64,000 nucleotides of DNA from Candidatus Gastranaerophilales bacterium (GTDB lineage: Bacteria > Cyanobacteriota > Vampirovibrionia > Gastranaerophilales > Gastranaerophilaceae): the NCBI GenBank assembly GCA_944324305.1, contig CALUVV010000007.1, forward strand, positions 1 through 64,000, written 5' to 3'. Both the position numbers and the translations under genes were made by a program. The notes below the pieces were generated by a model. It was not told the origin of the DNA. It did no database searches and saw only the letters and a list, made by a program, of their open reading frames with translations. Below are positions 52,691 to 60,668 of this stretch, one piece after another; position 1 is the stretch's first letter; each line of letters opens with the position of its first letter.

Positions 52691-52795
52691 ATATATTTAT
52701 AATTGTAATAAATTTAATAATGCCCTTATAAAAATTTTTAAGTATAATGAACAATTCGGGGAATAGTGGATAATAATAATAAAAAGGGGAGTAAT

Positions 52796-53500
52796 ATGCT
52801 TAAAAGAATTGTTTTATATCTGACCTTTGTTATATTGACGTTATTGCCTGTATCAGCGCAGAATTTTGCACCTGATGAACTAATAAATATAAGTGTTTAC
52901 GAAAAAATTAATCCTGCTATAGTAGCAATTGATGCAAATTTAAGCGACGGCTTTTCGGCAGGTACAGGCTGTGTTATTCGTTCTGACGGTGTTATACTTA
53001 CAGGCTCGCATGTTATTGAAGGGGCTAAAGATATTGATGTAACCACTTATGACGGAAAAGTTTATAAGGCATCAATTCTTGCGAAAATGGGTAAAAATAA
53101 AGATTTAGCTCTTTTAAAGATTGATGCTAAAAAGAACTTAAAAACAATATCATTCGGGGATTCTTCCGATGTAAAAGTAGGGCAGAAAGTTCTGGCAATC
53201 GGGAACCCGTTCGGGTTTTCGGGTACTCTTACATCTGGCATTGTATCAAGAATTGATTATGCAAAAGGAAGAATTCAAACCGACGCAGCTATTAACCCCG
53301 GTTGTTCCGGAGGTCCTCTTTTAAATTCTCAGGGAGAAGTTATAGGAATTTCACAGTCTATATATAATCCTGATAATAATATTTCAAATATCGGTATAGG
53401 TTTTGCAATTCCCGTAAATGATGCTAAAAAATTCATCGAAACTGCAAACCTCGGAAATTCTCATCTTACTAATAAAAAACGGTTTGCTTTTAAAGAATAA
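52796..53500 (+). CDS. HtrA/DegP-like trypsin-type serine protease without PDZ domain
   Basis: Start at ATG 52796 with AAGGGGAG upstream. 234 residues: signal peptide (MLKRIVLYLTFVILTLLPVSAQ), then a trypsin-like domain with His 72 (TGSHVIEG), Asp 103 (KDLALLKID) and Ser 171 (NPGCSGGPLL). The residue before the catalytic Ser is Cys instead of the usual Asn (GNSGGP). The protein ends after the protease domain, with no PDZ. The loop GNPFGFSGTLTSGIVSRI is typical of HtrA. Expected in the periplasm, degrading or checking misfolded exported proteins, perhaps the nearby pilin-like ones. Confidence 0.88.
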   Translation: MLKRIVLYLTFVILTLLPVSAQNFAPDELINISVYEKINPAIVAIDANLSDGFSAGTGCVIRSDGVILTGSHVIEGAKDIDVTTYDGKVYKASILAKMGKNKDLALLKIDAKKNLKTISFGDSSDVKVGQKVLAIGNPFGFSGTLTSGIVSRIDYAKGRIQTDAAINPGCSGGPLLNSQGEVIGISQSIYNPDNNISNIGIGFAIPVNDAKKFIETANLGNSHLTNKKRFAFKE

Positions 53501-53577
53501 GTTAAGATTTTATAATCACATAACTCTGTTTTTTCTCTTTCATGGTATAGTAATTTATATAAAACTAAGGAGGGATT

Positions 53578-54492
53578 ATGACAGAGTTTTATTTTATGAA
53601 CGGTGAATACGTAGATGCGTCTAAAGCAATGATTCCCGTTCGTACACATGCTTTCCTTTACGGAACTGCCGTATTTGAAGGTATTAGAGCATACTGGAAT
53701 GAAGAAGAAAAACAATTATATGCTTTCAGAGTTCCCGAACATTATGAAAGACTTCAGAGAAGTGCAAAAATTATGTGTATGGAAAGTCCTTACACTGTTG
53801 AAGAATACTGTGAAATTACTAAAAAATTACTTGCAAAAAATAATTACAAAGAAGATTGCTATATGCGTCCGACATTATACAAATCAGCTCAAAAAGTCGG
53901 ACCCGGATTATATGACAATGAAGATTCTTTCCTTATTATCTCAAATAAAATGGGAGATTACATTGATACATCAAAAGGTTTGAAAGTTTGTGTATCAAGC
54001 TGGAGAAGAAACAGCGATAATGCTATTCCTCCGCGTGCTAAAGTTGCAGGCTCTTATGCCAATGCTGCTTTAATTAAAACAGATGCCCACAATATGGGAT
54101 TTGATGATGCAATTGTTCTTGATGAAGAAGGACAGGTTACGGAAGGATCCGCAATGAACCTTTTCCTTGTCCAAAACGGTAAACTTATTACCACAACAAA
54201 AACAGATAATATTCTTGTAGGTGTTACAAGGAATACTATTATGGAACTTGCAAGAGATGTTCTCGGTATTGAAACGGAAGAACGTGCAATAGACAGAACT
54301 GAATTATATATTTCCGATGAAGCATTCTATTGCGGAACAGGTGCTCAGGTCAGCCCGATTGTAAGTGTCGATAACAGAAAACTCGGTGACGGAAATGTCG
54401 GAGAAATTTCTAAATCACTGCAAAAACTTTACTTTGATGTTGTTAAAGGAAAAGTTGCAAAATACAAAAAATGGTGTATGCCTGTTTACTAA
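53578..54492 (+). CDS. ilvE: Branched-chain amino acid aminotransferase
   Basis: 304 residues with AAGGAGGG upstream. FMNGEYVDASKAMIPVRTHAFLYGTAVFEGIRAY is the class IV PLP aminotransferase start; catalytic Lys 155 lies in PPRAKVAGSYANAAL; EGSAMNLFLV and GVTRNTIMELARDVLG bind the phosphate; the length is right for IlvE. Transfers amino groups to branched-chain 2-oxo acids. Followed by a strong terminator; alone, not in an ilv operon. Confidence 0.93.
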   Translation: MTEFYFMNGEYVDASKAMIPVRTHAFLYGTAVFEGIRAYWNEEEKQLYAFRVPEHYERLQRSAKIMCMESPYTVEEYCEITKKLLAKNNYKEDCYMRPTLYKSAQKVGPGLYDNEDSFLIISNKMGDYIDTSKGLKVCVSSWRRNSDNAIPPRAKVAGSYANAALIKTDAHNMGFDDAIVLDEEGQVTEGSAMNLFLVQNGKLITTTKTDNILVGVTRNTIMELARDVLGIETEERAIDRTELYISDEAFYCGTGAQVSPIVSVDNRKLGDGNVGEISKSLQKLYFDVVKGKVAKYKKWCMPVY

Positions 54493-54497
54493 ATTAT

Positions 54498-54530
54498 TAT
54501 TCCCCTCTCTTATGAGAGAGGGGAATATTT
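54498..54530 (+). terminator. ilvE terminator
   Basis: TATTCCCCTCTC (54498-54509)/GAGAGGGGAATA (54516-54527), then TTTT. Confidence 0.85.
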
Positions 54531-54542
54531 TATAAGAGAAAA

Positions 54543-55271
54543 ATGATTGAATTTTTAGGTCTGTGCGTTCAAAATTTAATAAGGAGTATAAAGTATCTGT
54601 TTCAGGTACGATTTTCAAGTGTTTTGGCGCAGGCTGCGGCAATAAGTTACGACTCGCTTCCAATATCTTTAATAATTGCATTTATAGCAGCTGCAGTTAT
54701 AACAATTCAGGTTTCAAAGCAGTTTCTTATGAGCGGGGCGGAAGCCTATATTGGCGGAACGATTGCCGTTGTAATGATTAGAGAAATCGCGCCCGGCTTT
54801 GCTGCGCTTGCTATAGGTGCACGCGCGGGAACAGCTATATCCGCAGAAATTGCAAATATGCAGGTTACAAGTCAGGTTGATGCAATGAAAACTTTAAAAG
54901 TTGACCCTGTAGGATATTATTTTACTCCAAGAATTATTGCAGGCATGTTAACTGTTCCGATGGTTGTTCTTTTAGCGGAATTCATTGGTATTGCAGGCGG
55001 AATGCTTGTTTCACAGGCAGCTATTGATTTACATCCGGCACGATATATGAATTCCGCATGGCTCTGGATTTCGACAAGAGATATTTATATTAGCCTTTTA
55101 AAAGGTGCAATATTCGGAGGGTTGATTGCTCTTGTGTGCGCCACACAGGGATACAGCACAAAAGGCGGAGCAAAAGAAGTCGGAACTTCTACGACACAGG
55201 CTGCAATTCTTTCAACAATTTATATGCTTATTGCAGATTTTCTGATTAATCTTGTTTTTTATATAATATAG
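54543..55271 (+). CDS. MlaE-family ABC transporter permease
   Basis: 242 residues. Five or six membrane segments; ISLIIAFIAAAVITIQVSKQFLMSGAEAYIGG, VMIREIAPGFAALAIGARAGTAISAEIANMQVTSQVDAMKTLKVDP and YYFTPRIIAGMLTVPMVVLLAEFIGI are MlaE/TGD1 permease (DUF140) signatures. Moves lipids between inner and outer membrane together with an MlaF-type ATPase and an MlaD-type (MCE) protein, neither of which is in this window. Supports a diderm envelope; a plastid TGD1 link is suggestive of cyanobacterial kinship only. Confidence 0.92.
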   Translation: MIEFLGLCVQNLIRSIKYLFQVRFSSVLAQAAAISYDSLPISLIIAFIAAAVITIQVSKQFLMSGAEAYIGGTIAVVMIREIAPGFAALAIGARAGTAISAEIANMQVTSQVDAMKTLKVDPVGYYFTPRIIAGMLTVPMVVLLAEFIGIAGGMLVSQAAIDLHPARYMNSAWLWISTRDIYISLLKGAIFGGLIALVCATQGYSTKGGAKEVGTSTTQAAILSTIYMLIADFLINLVFYII

Positions 55272-55280
55272 AGTTATACT
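55252..55280 (+). promoter_or_regulatory. Promoter of prepilin-like gene
   Basis: TTGTTT (55252-55257), 17-base spacer, TATACT (55275-55280), overlapping the end of the permease gene; 27 bases before ATG 55308. Confidence 0.6.
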
Positions 55281-55307
55281 TAGAATGTAAGTATGAAAGG
55301 AGCGATT

Positions 55308-56041
55308 ATGAAAAACTTATTAAATTATGTAATTCGGGGGGGGGGCGTAATCTAAGCTCTGCTCACGCTTTTACTTTGGCTGAGGTTCTTGTTACATTAG
55401 GTATTATTGGCGTTGTATCTGCCATGACCGTTCCGTCTTTGATGCAAAATCATCAGCGTAAAACTTATGTAACCCAATTACATAAAGTTTATAATGAATT
55501 ACAGCAGGCTATGATGCAGTATCAAAATGACAAAAACGCATTGAATTTAAAAGAAGCAGGCTTGACGAGTAGAGAGTGTGTAAAAACGTTTCTAAACGAA
55601 TATTTAAAGATTATACAGGGTTGTGATGGAATTGTTGCTCCGTGTTTTGCCTCATCGTATAAAAATATAAATAGCGGAGCTGTCTCTGTAAGTTCTGTTT
55701 GGAACGGTTATTGTGTGACAATGGCAAGCGGTTCTTCTTTTTGTATGGATTACCCGACTTTGTATGACGGTTCCTGGGGATACGTATTTATAGATATAAA
55801 CGGAACACAAGGTCCTAATATTCTCGGACGTGATGCATTTTATCTTGCAGTTTTTACTGATGGTGTTTTAGATGTTACGGGTGCGGATATTAACTGCAGA
55901 ACAAACGGTATTTGCGGAGCAGAAGGTGCTTCTCTAAAAGACGTAAGAGGAACGGCAGATGCTTGTAAAGCAGGAACTGGCAGTTCCGCACAGAGTTGTT
56001 TCGGCCAAATACTCAACGATAACTGGGAGATGAATTATTAA
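55308..56041 (+). CDS. Prepilin-like protein, out of frame at a G10 run
   Basis: The first 100 bases from ATG 55308 are almost identical to those at 41242, including the ten G (55336-55345) and the stop shortly after. One extra G gives a 244-residue prepilin with HAFTLAEVLVTLGIIGVV; the body is open from 55376. N-terminal MQNHQRKTYVTQLHKVYNELQQAMMQYQNDKNALNL and C-terminal CFGQILNDNWEMNY are shared, while the middle (VDINGTQGPNILGRDAFYLAVF...) and several extra Cys are its own. The stop overlaps the convergent PilB-like gene by four bases. Confidence 0.82.
55336..55345. repeat. G10 homopolymer in prepilin leader
   Basis: Ten G flanked by C on both sides, nine codons after ATG 55308. Confidence 0.85.
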
Positions 56042-57420
56042 GCCAGATATTTTTGAACTGTTTCTCTAGTAAACACTTCTATACTGTCTTGAGAATGTAT
56101 GAAAATCATACAGCTTATAAGGGATTTAAGTGTTTCAAAGTCAGAAAAAGACAATTTATATCTCAAATCTTCCATATTATTTGCCAGAAATTCCATAATA
56201 ATTGTCTTGTCGTCAAAAACAAGATTTGCAAAATAATCAAAAGATTCTTTAGATTTAATCCCTTCAAGATAAATAATATCGGGAGATTGAAACTCTATAA
56301 AGCGTGAGGCTTTATCCATATTAAAGCCCACGTTTTCATTTAATTCGCATTGATGAACATTCTGAAGATTATATTTTGCAATACTTTCAAGCGTCATAAT
56401 ATTTTTATTTTTATCGGCAGCTTCCAGAAGCAGCGAATAAATAATATGAGTTTTCCCGCTTAGAGGAGAGCCGCAAACTATAATAATACCGGGATTATTA
56501 AGTGCAGATTTTATCACGTTCAGATTATTTTCGGATTTGATAATATTATTTAAAGGTTTCGGCGGCTTGTAAATTTTAAGAAAAATTCTTTCCCCCATAA
56601 TTGTAGGGAACGTTGAAATACTTGCAATAACGCTTATATCATCCACTTTAAAACTCAATTTCCCCAGCTGCGGAACTTCTGAAACGGAAGCGTCAAGTTC
56701 TGCAAGGGTTTTCAATTTCGCAACAAAAGATGCCGTTAATACTGACGGAATATTTCCTTTATTTAAAACTTCTCCGTTTTTCTTGAAGTTAACCCCGAAA
56801 CCGCTGTCTTCCCGCTGAAATGTAACTTCATGAACACCTTCCAAAATAGCTTGTTTTAAAATTGCCCTTATAATTTTTTGAATATGGTTGTCTGATAAGT
56901 CTTCGCTGTGAAGTTCGTCGCGCCAATCGTATTCAACAGCGTCACGAGTAAATATTTCTCCTACCGATACATCTGATTTGTAATACTCGTCAATTTTTTT
57001 TCTTATGGCGGCTTCTGATGAAATTACGGGTTCTATCGAGCATTCTGCTGTTTCTATAATCTTATCAATTGCAAATAAATCCAAAGGATCAGCCATTGCA
57101 ACGGTTAACGTATCCTCAATTTTGAAAAGAGGAATAATCCTGTATTTTTTAGCATCGGAAATACTTATATATTTTAAACATTTAGGGTCAAGTGTGTAAT
57201 CATCAAGATTAACATAAGGAATATGCAGTTTAGCTTCCAGAAATTTTAAAATCGTGTCTTCCGTAATCACACCTGAATTAATAAGTGCCTGACCTATGTT
57301 AATATTTTGAGCATTGGCAATTTCTTCAGCCTGTTCGATTGTTTCATAAGGCACAAGGCCGGCTCTTACAAGATCATATTTTAATTTTTCAAGAGTTTTA
57401 TTTGTAACTGATGTTTCCAT
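56038..57420 (-). CDS. Degenerate PilB/GspE-like protein with MshEN domain
   Basis: Start at ATG 57420, right after the response-regulator stop; a TTG at 57441 is possible. 460 residues. N-terminal MshEN-type domain (GLVPYETIEQAEEIANAQNINIGQALINSGVITEDTILKFLEAKLHIPYVNL), known for c-di-GMP binding in related ATPases, then a GspE-like ATPase region. The Walker A is altered to CGSPLSGKTH (about 316; usually GPTGSGKTT), the Walker B/Asp-box region reads DIIYLEGIKSKESF rather than DPDI-x-x-VGEIRDxET, and the tetracysteine zinc motif is missing. Probably a regulatory or reduced-activity relative of a pilus ATPase. Operon with a response regulator. Confidence 0.8.
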   Translation of the reverse strand: METSVTNKTLEKLKYDLVRAGLVPYETIEQAEEIANAQNINIGQALINSGVITEDTILKFLEAKLHIPYVNLDDYTLDPKCLKYISISDAKKYRIIPLFKIEDTLTVAMADPLDLFAIDKIIETAECSIEPVISSEAAIRKKIDEYYKSDVSVGEIFTRDAVEYDWRDELHSEDLSDNHIQKIIRAILKQAILEGVHEVTFQREDSGFGVNFKKNGEVLNKGNIPSVLTASFVAKLKTLAELDASVSEVPQLGKLSFKVDDISVIASISTFPTIMGERIFLKIYKPPKPLNNIIKSENNLNVIKSALNNPGIIIVCGSPLSGKTHIIYSLLLEAADKNKNIMTLESIAKYNLQNVHQCELNENVGFNMDKASRFIEFQSPDIIYLEGIKSKESFDYFANLVFDDKTIIMEFLANNMEDLRYKLSFSDFETLKSLISCMIFIHSQDSIEVFTRETVQKYLA

Positions 57421-57421
57421 A

Positions 57422-57784
57422 TTATTTAAGATATTCTTCAACTTTTTTAACTACTTCATCCAACTCAAAGGGTTTTGTAATATATTCATCCGCTCCTGTT
57501 TCTTCTCCGATAAGTTTGTCTTCTTCCTGAGAGCGAGCTGTAACCATTAAAATCGGAATATTTTTATATTTCGCATCATATTTCAAAAGTCTGCTAATCT
57601 TGTAACCGTTAATTTTCGGCATCATAACGTCAAGAATTATTAAATCGGGAATAATTTCTTTTGCAAGTCTGAGGCCGTCCTCTCCGTTATAAGCACAATA
57701 ACAGATAAAGTCTGCCGCTTCGAGTACAAATTTTAAGCTTTCAACAATATCCTGTTCATCGTCAACAATAAGAATTTTTTTCAT
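57422..57784 (-). CDS. Single-domain response regulator
   Basis: Start at ATG 57784 (MKKILIVDDEQDIVESLKF), with GGGGAAA upstream. 120 residues, receiver domain only: acidic pair DD (8-9), phospho-acceptor in LIILDVMMPKING (about Asp 52), Thr in MVTARS, and KPF with the conserved Lys. Resembles CheY/PilG-type output proteins. Directly upstream of the degenerate PilB-like gene, suggesting control of a pilus-like motor, perhaps by the histidine kinase at 58719. Confidence 0.92.
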   Translation of the reverse strand: MKKILIVDDEQDIVESLKFVLEAADFICYCAYNGEDGLRLAKEIIPDLIILDVMMPKINGYKISRLLKYDAKYKNIPILMVTARSQEEDKLIGEETGADEYITKPFELDEVVKKVEEYLK

Positions 57785-57916
57785 ACTTTCCCCTATCAAG
57801 TCTTATAAGAGTATTATAACATATCAAAAATCTTCTTCTATTTTGTTAAATTTTGTAAAAGGTTAACAAAAATTTTTATTCAGCAGTCTTTAAACGGAAA
57901 AAGAAAGGTTATAATC

Positions 57917-58732
57917 ATGGTTTCAATAAATAAGATTACAAGCAGCAGAATAATGCAGCCTGTTAAAAGGTTACAGTCACAAGGATGGGCTGTTGTTTTC
58001 CCGCCGCAAAGACAAAAAGATACAAGGACTGTTTCCGAACTGGTTAATACAATTCAGGCCTGGGCTTTAAAAGATGATAATGTTAAAGCTTTTCTGCCTT
58101 CATTAAATAAGGTTAAACCTGAACACTACGGAGTTGTTGCCGATACGATAGAACTTGCGCATGATACCAATGCCCTTTCAGCGTCATACATTAAGAAACC
58201 TATATCAGGAGAAGTTCTCGGAAAATTGTTGGGAAAATATTCAGAAAGCTCTCACTCTAATCCCAATCTTTTCGGGTTAATTGAAGAAGTTATAAATAAT
58301 ACCGATAATACAACATCACGTTGTTTTTTGCATAATCTTCTGGAACATGACGCTTTTTCTCATCCCGAGTATTTTGAAAATGCCGAACTTGTAAAACCGC
58401 TTGTTAAAACTTTTGCAAAAGATACTCTTACGGGTTTCCCTGATCCGTACTATAAAAACCAGCAAATGTTTAATAAACTTATAGAGTATGTTTCTGTGCC
58501 CGAGGCTGATCCGGAAAAAATAAAAATTCTTGATAAAGTAACAGAACAAATATCCGCATTGCCGTCCGAAACTAAAGGAATTGATGTTGCGGATTTTGTA
58601 CAGAATAAAGTGCCTGTTTCTAAAATTGAAGATAATCTTAAAACAATGCATGAAACAAGTGCTATGTTTGCCAGGAACGGTAAAGTCTTTGATGCGGTAA
58701 AATATCTGCTTAATAATTCTAATTTATATTAG
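57917..58732 (+). CDS. Uncharacterised helical protein
   Basis: 271 residues, ATG with GAAAGG upstream. Soluble and mostly helical by composition; no signal peptide, no membrane segment and no Walker or metal motif recognised. Starts MVSINKITSSRIMQPVKRLQ, a style (polar start rich in Ser/Ile/Thr) similar to other unknown proteins in this window. It lies between the two-component genes but in the opposite direction; its end overlaps the kinase end by 14 bases. Function unknown. Confidence 0.65.
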   Translation: MVSINKITSSRIMQPVKRLQSQGWAVVFPPQRQKDTRTVSELVNTIQAWALKDDNVKAFLPSLNKVKPEHYGVVADTIELAHDTNALSASYIKKPISGEVLGKLLGKYSESSHSNPNLFGLIEEVINNTDNTTSRCFLHNLLEHDAFSHPEYFENAELVKPLVKTFAKDTLTGFPDPYYKNQQMFNKLIEYVSVPEADPEKIKILDKVTEQISALPSETKGIDVADFVQNKVPVSKIEDNLKTMHETSAMFARNGKVFDAVKYLLNNSNLY

Positions 58733-60410
58733 CTGCTTCTCTGACTAACGGAATTACGAAGCAGAATTTAGAACCTTTATTAAGTTCGCTGTCACACCAA
58801 ATTGCTCCTTTGTGAGCCTCTAAAAGCTGCTTTGCAATAGGAAGCCCCAATCCTGTTCCGCCTGCTTTTCTTGATAAAGAATTCTCTATTTGTGCAAATT
58901 TATCAAAAGCATGCAGCAAATCTTTTGATGCAATCCCTATTCCTTCATCTTCAACACAAACCTGTATATAATCACCTTCGGGAAGTTTTATTGTATCTCT
59001 GAAATACTCGTTAATTTTTATATCTTTGTAACTTATGATTGAAGATGATATCTTAATTGTTTTATTTTCGGGAGTAAATTTTATGGCGTTTGATACAAGG
59101 TTTGTAAGAACCTGTTCAAGCCTTTGCGCGTCAGCATTAATAACGGGCAGATTTTCCGTTTCTTCCGTTAAAAGATTTAATCCCTTGGATTTTGCAACCT
59201 CTGATAATGCGGATTTTACATAACCTATGACTGTATTTATGTTTGTAGGAGCAAAATTGAAATCCATTTTTCCGGCTTCAATTTTTGATAAATCAAGCAG
59301 GTCGTTTATAATCCCTGAAAGCCTTTGTACATTTCTCATAGCCATGGAAAGAAACTTGTCAGCCGAAGGGGTTATTTCTCCGCATCTTCCGCTCATCATA
59401 ATATCAAGAGAGTTTTTTATGGATGTAAGAGGTGTACGCAATTCATGCGAAACAATTGAAATAAATTCGGATTTAAGTCTTTCCAGTTTTTCTAATTTTG
59501 CATTTGTTTCAATAATTTCCTGATAAAGAGTTGCGCTCTTTAAGGGTAATGAAACCTGCTGTGCAATTGTTTGGAAACAGGTTGCATCTTCAGGTGTAAA
59601 AGATGTTTCTTTAAATATTTCAATGCATCCGAAAAAGTTATCTCCAAGGCTAATCGGTGCAAACATATTATCATATTGGAAAAGTGTAAAAGTAAACCTG
59701 CTTGCGGGATATTTAATATGTTTTATAACTTTTAAATTTTCCGCGTCTATTTTAATCGGAACTTCTTTGCCTTCAAATACGGAATTATAATTTAGCACTG
59801 TTCGTAATTTTATAGCTGTTATCAGTTCATCAGATAATTCATACAAAGAATTTAAGATTAAAACAGGTTCGTCTTCCGTACATAAAGACAATGTACAGGT
59901 TAAAGAAAAACTTAAAGCCTTATCCATTCCCTCAATCATATATTGAATAAGCTTAGACTTCTCCAGAGTGCCCGCAAACTGTGAACTTGTACTGTAAAGT
60001 GCATTTAAACGATATAAGCTGTCTGCGAGGTCTTTGTTTGAGTTTGAAAGCATATCAAGAGAATTTTTCATTCTTAAATTAACATTAATTGTCGAAAGTA
60101 TTAAATCTTCCGGCATTTCTCCGTTAATAAAAGCGTTAGCGTATTTAATGAGTTCTTTATCAACTCTGTCAGCAGAAATTATAAAGATTATAATTGTATT
60201 CTCGCAAAGTGATTTAACTTTTTTATTTAAACTTTTTATATTGGGAATTTCCGCATCAACAATGATAATGTCAGGCGGATCAACGCTTATAATATCGCAG
60301 ATTAATGTTTCATCCGTCATAACGGAGAATTCATATCCGTTTTTGTCAAAAATTTTATTAAACTTTTTCGTATTGTTGTTATTTTCAGATACCAGCAAAA
60401 TCTTAATCAT
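58719..60410 (-). CDS. Hybrid-type sensor histidine kinase with N-terminal receiver and GAF domain
   Basis: Start at ATG 60410 (MIKILLVSENNNNTKKF); the open frame reaches 60485. 563 residues. A REC-like domain (1-110) with Asp 52 in IVDAEIPN; a GAF-like middle (about 140-290, ending FTPEDATCFQTIAQQVSLPLKSA); a coiled linker; then HisKA with His 322 in SHELRTPLTS and an HATPase domain with LTNLVSNAIKF, DEGIGIA and GTGLGLPIAKQL. No membrane segment, so a cytoplasmic sensor. The receiver is weak (only part of the acidic pocket, VSEN in place of VDDD), so it may not be phosphorylated. Likely partner of the single-domain regulator at 57422. Confidence 0.9.
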   Translation of the reverse strand: MIKILLVSENNNNTKKFNKIFDKNGYEFSVMTDETLICDIISVDPPDIIIVDAEIPNIKSLNKKVKSLCENTIIIFIISADRVDKELIKYANAFINGEMPEDLILSTINVNLRMKNSLDMLSNSNKDLADSLYRLNALYSTSSQFAGTLEKSKLIQYMIEGMDKALSFSLTCTLSLCTEDEPVLILNSLYELSDELITAIKLRTVLNYNSVFEGKEVPIKIDAENLKVIKHIKYPASRFTFTLFQYDNMFAPISLGDNFFGCIEIFKETSFTPEDATCFQTIAQQVSLPLKSATLYQEIIETNAKLEKLERLKSEFISIVSHELRTPLTSIKNSLDIMMSGRCGEITPSADKFLSMAMRNVQRLSGIINDLLDLSKIEAGKMDFNFAPTNINTVIGYVKSALSEVAKSKGLNLLTEETENLPVINADAQRLEQVLTNLVSNAIKFTPENKTIKISSSIISYKDIKINEYFRDTIKLPEGDYIQVCVEDEGIGIASKDLLHAFDKFAQIENSLSRKAGGTGLGLPIAKQLLEAHKGAIWCDSELNKGSKFCFVIPLVREAANIN

Positions 60411-60561
60411 ACTATTAATTTTAGCAGGATTACGGCATATAGCAAATTGATTAATTTTTGCAAAGTCTATGAATGTGCTTAACAAAACTTAATTAAAAGT
60501 GAAGTTTAAAATCACTTGTTACGAAATGTAAATAATATTTTCAAATAGGCTGAAATTCAGT

Positions 60562-60594
60562 TATAATCCCTCATAGGATAGGATAGGATAGGAT
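60562..60594 (+). promoter_or_regulatory. -10 box and TAGGA pentanucleotide repeat
   Basis: TATAAT (60562-60567), then at the likely transcription start four TAGGA units (60574-60593) plus T, followed by GCGGTGCGGT. About 75 bases before the ATG at 60669. Repeat-number changes would alter the 5' end of the transcript. Confidence 0.55.
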
Positions 60595-60668
60595 GCGGTG
60601 CGGTCGTATAAAGTTTTCTCGTAAAATTCCCGACTTCTTTTTCAGAAGCAATTGAAAGGGAAACACTT

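Noticed and set aside
15400-55345. G runs as template features of a diversity-generating retroelement
   Set aside because: No reverse transcriptase gene, no template/variable repeat pair and no adenine-specific differences were seen.
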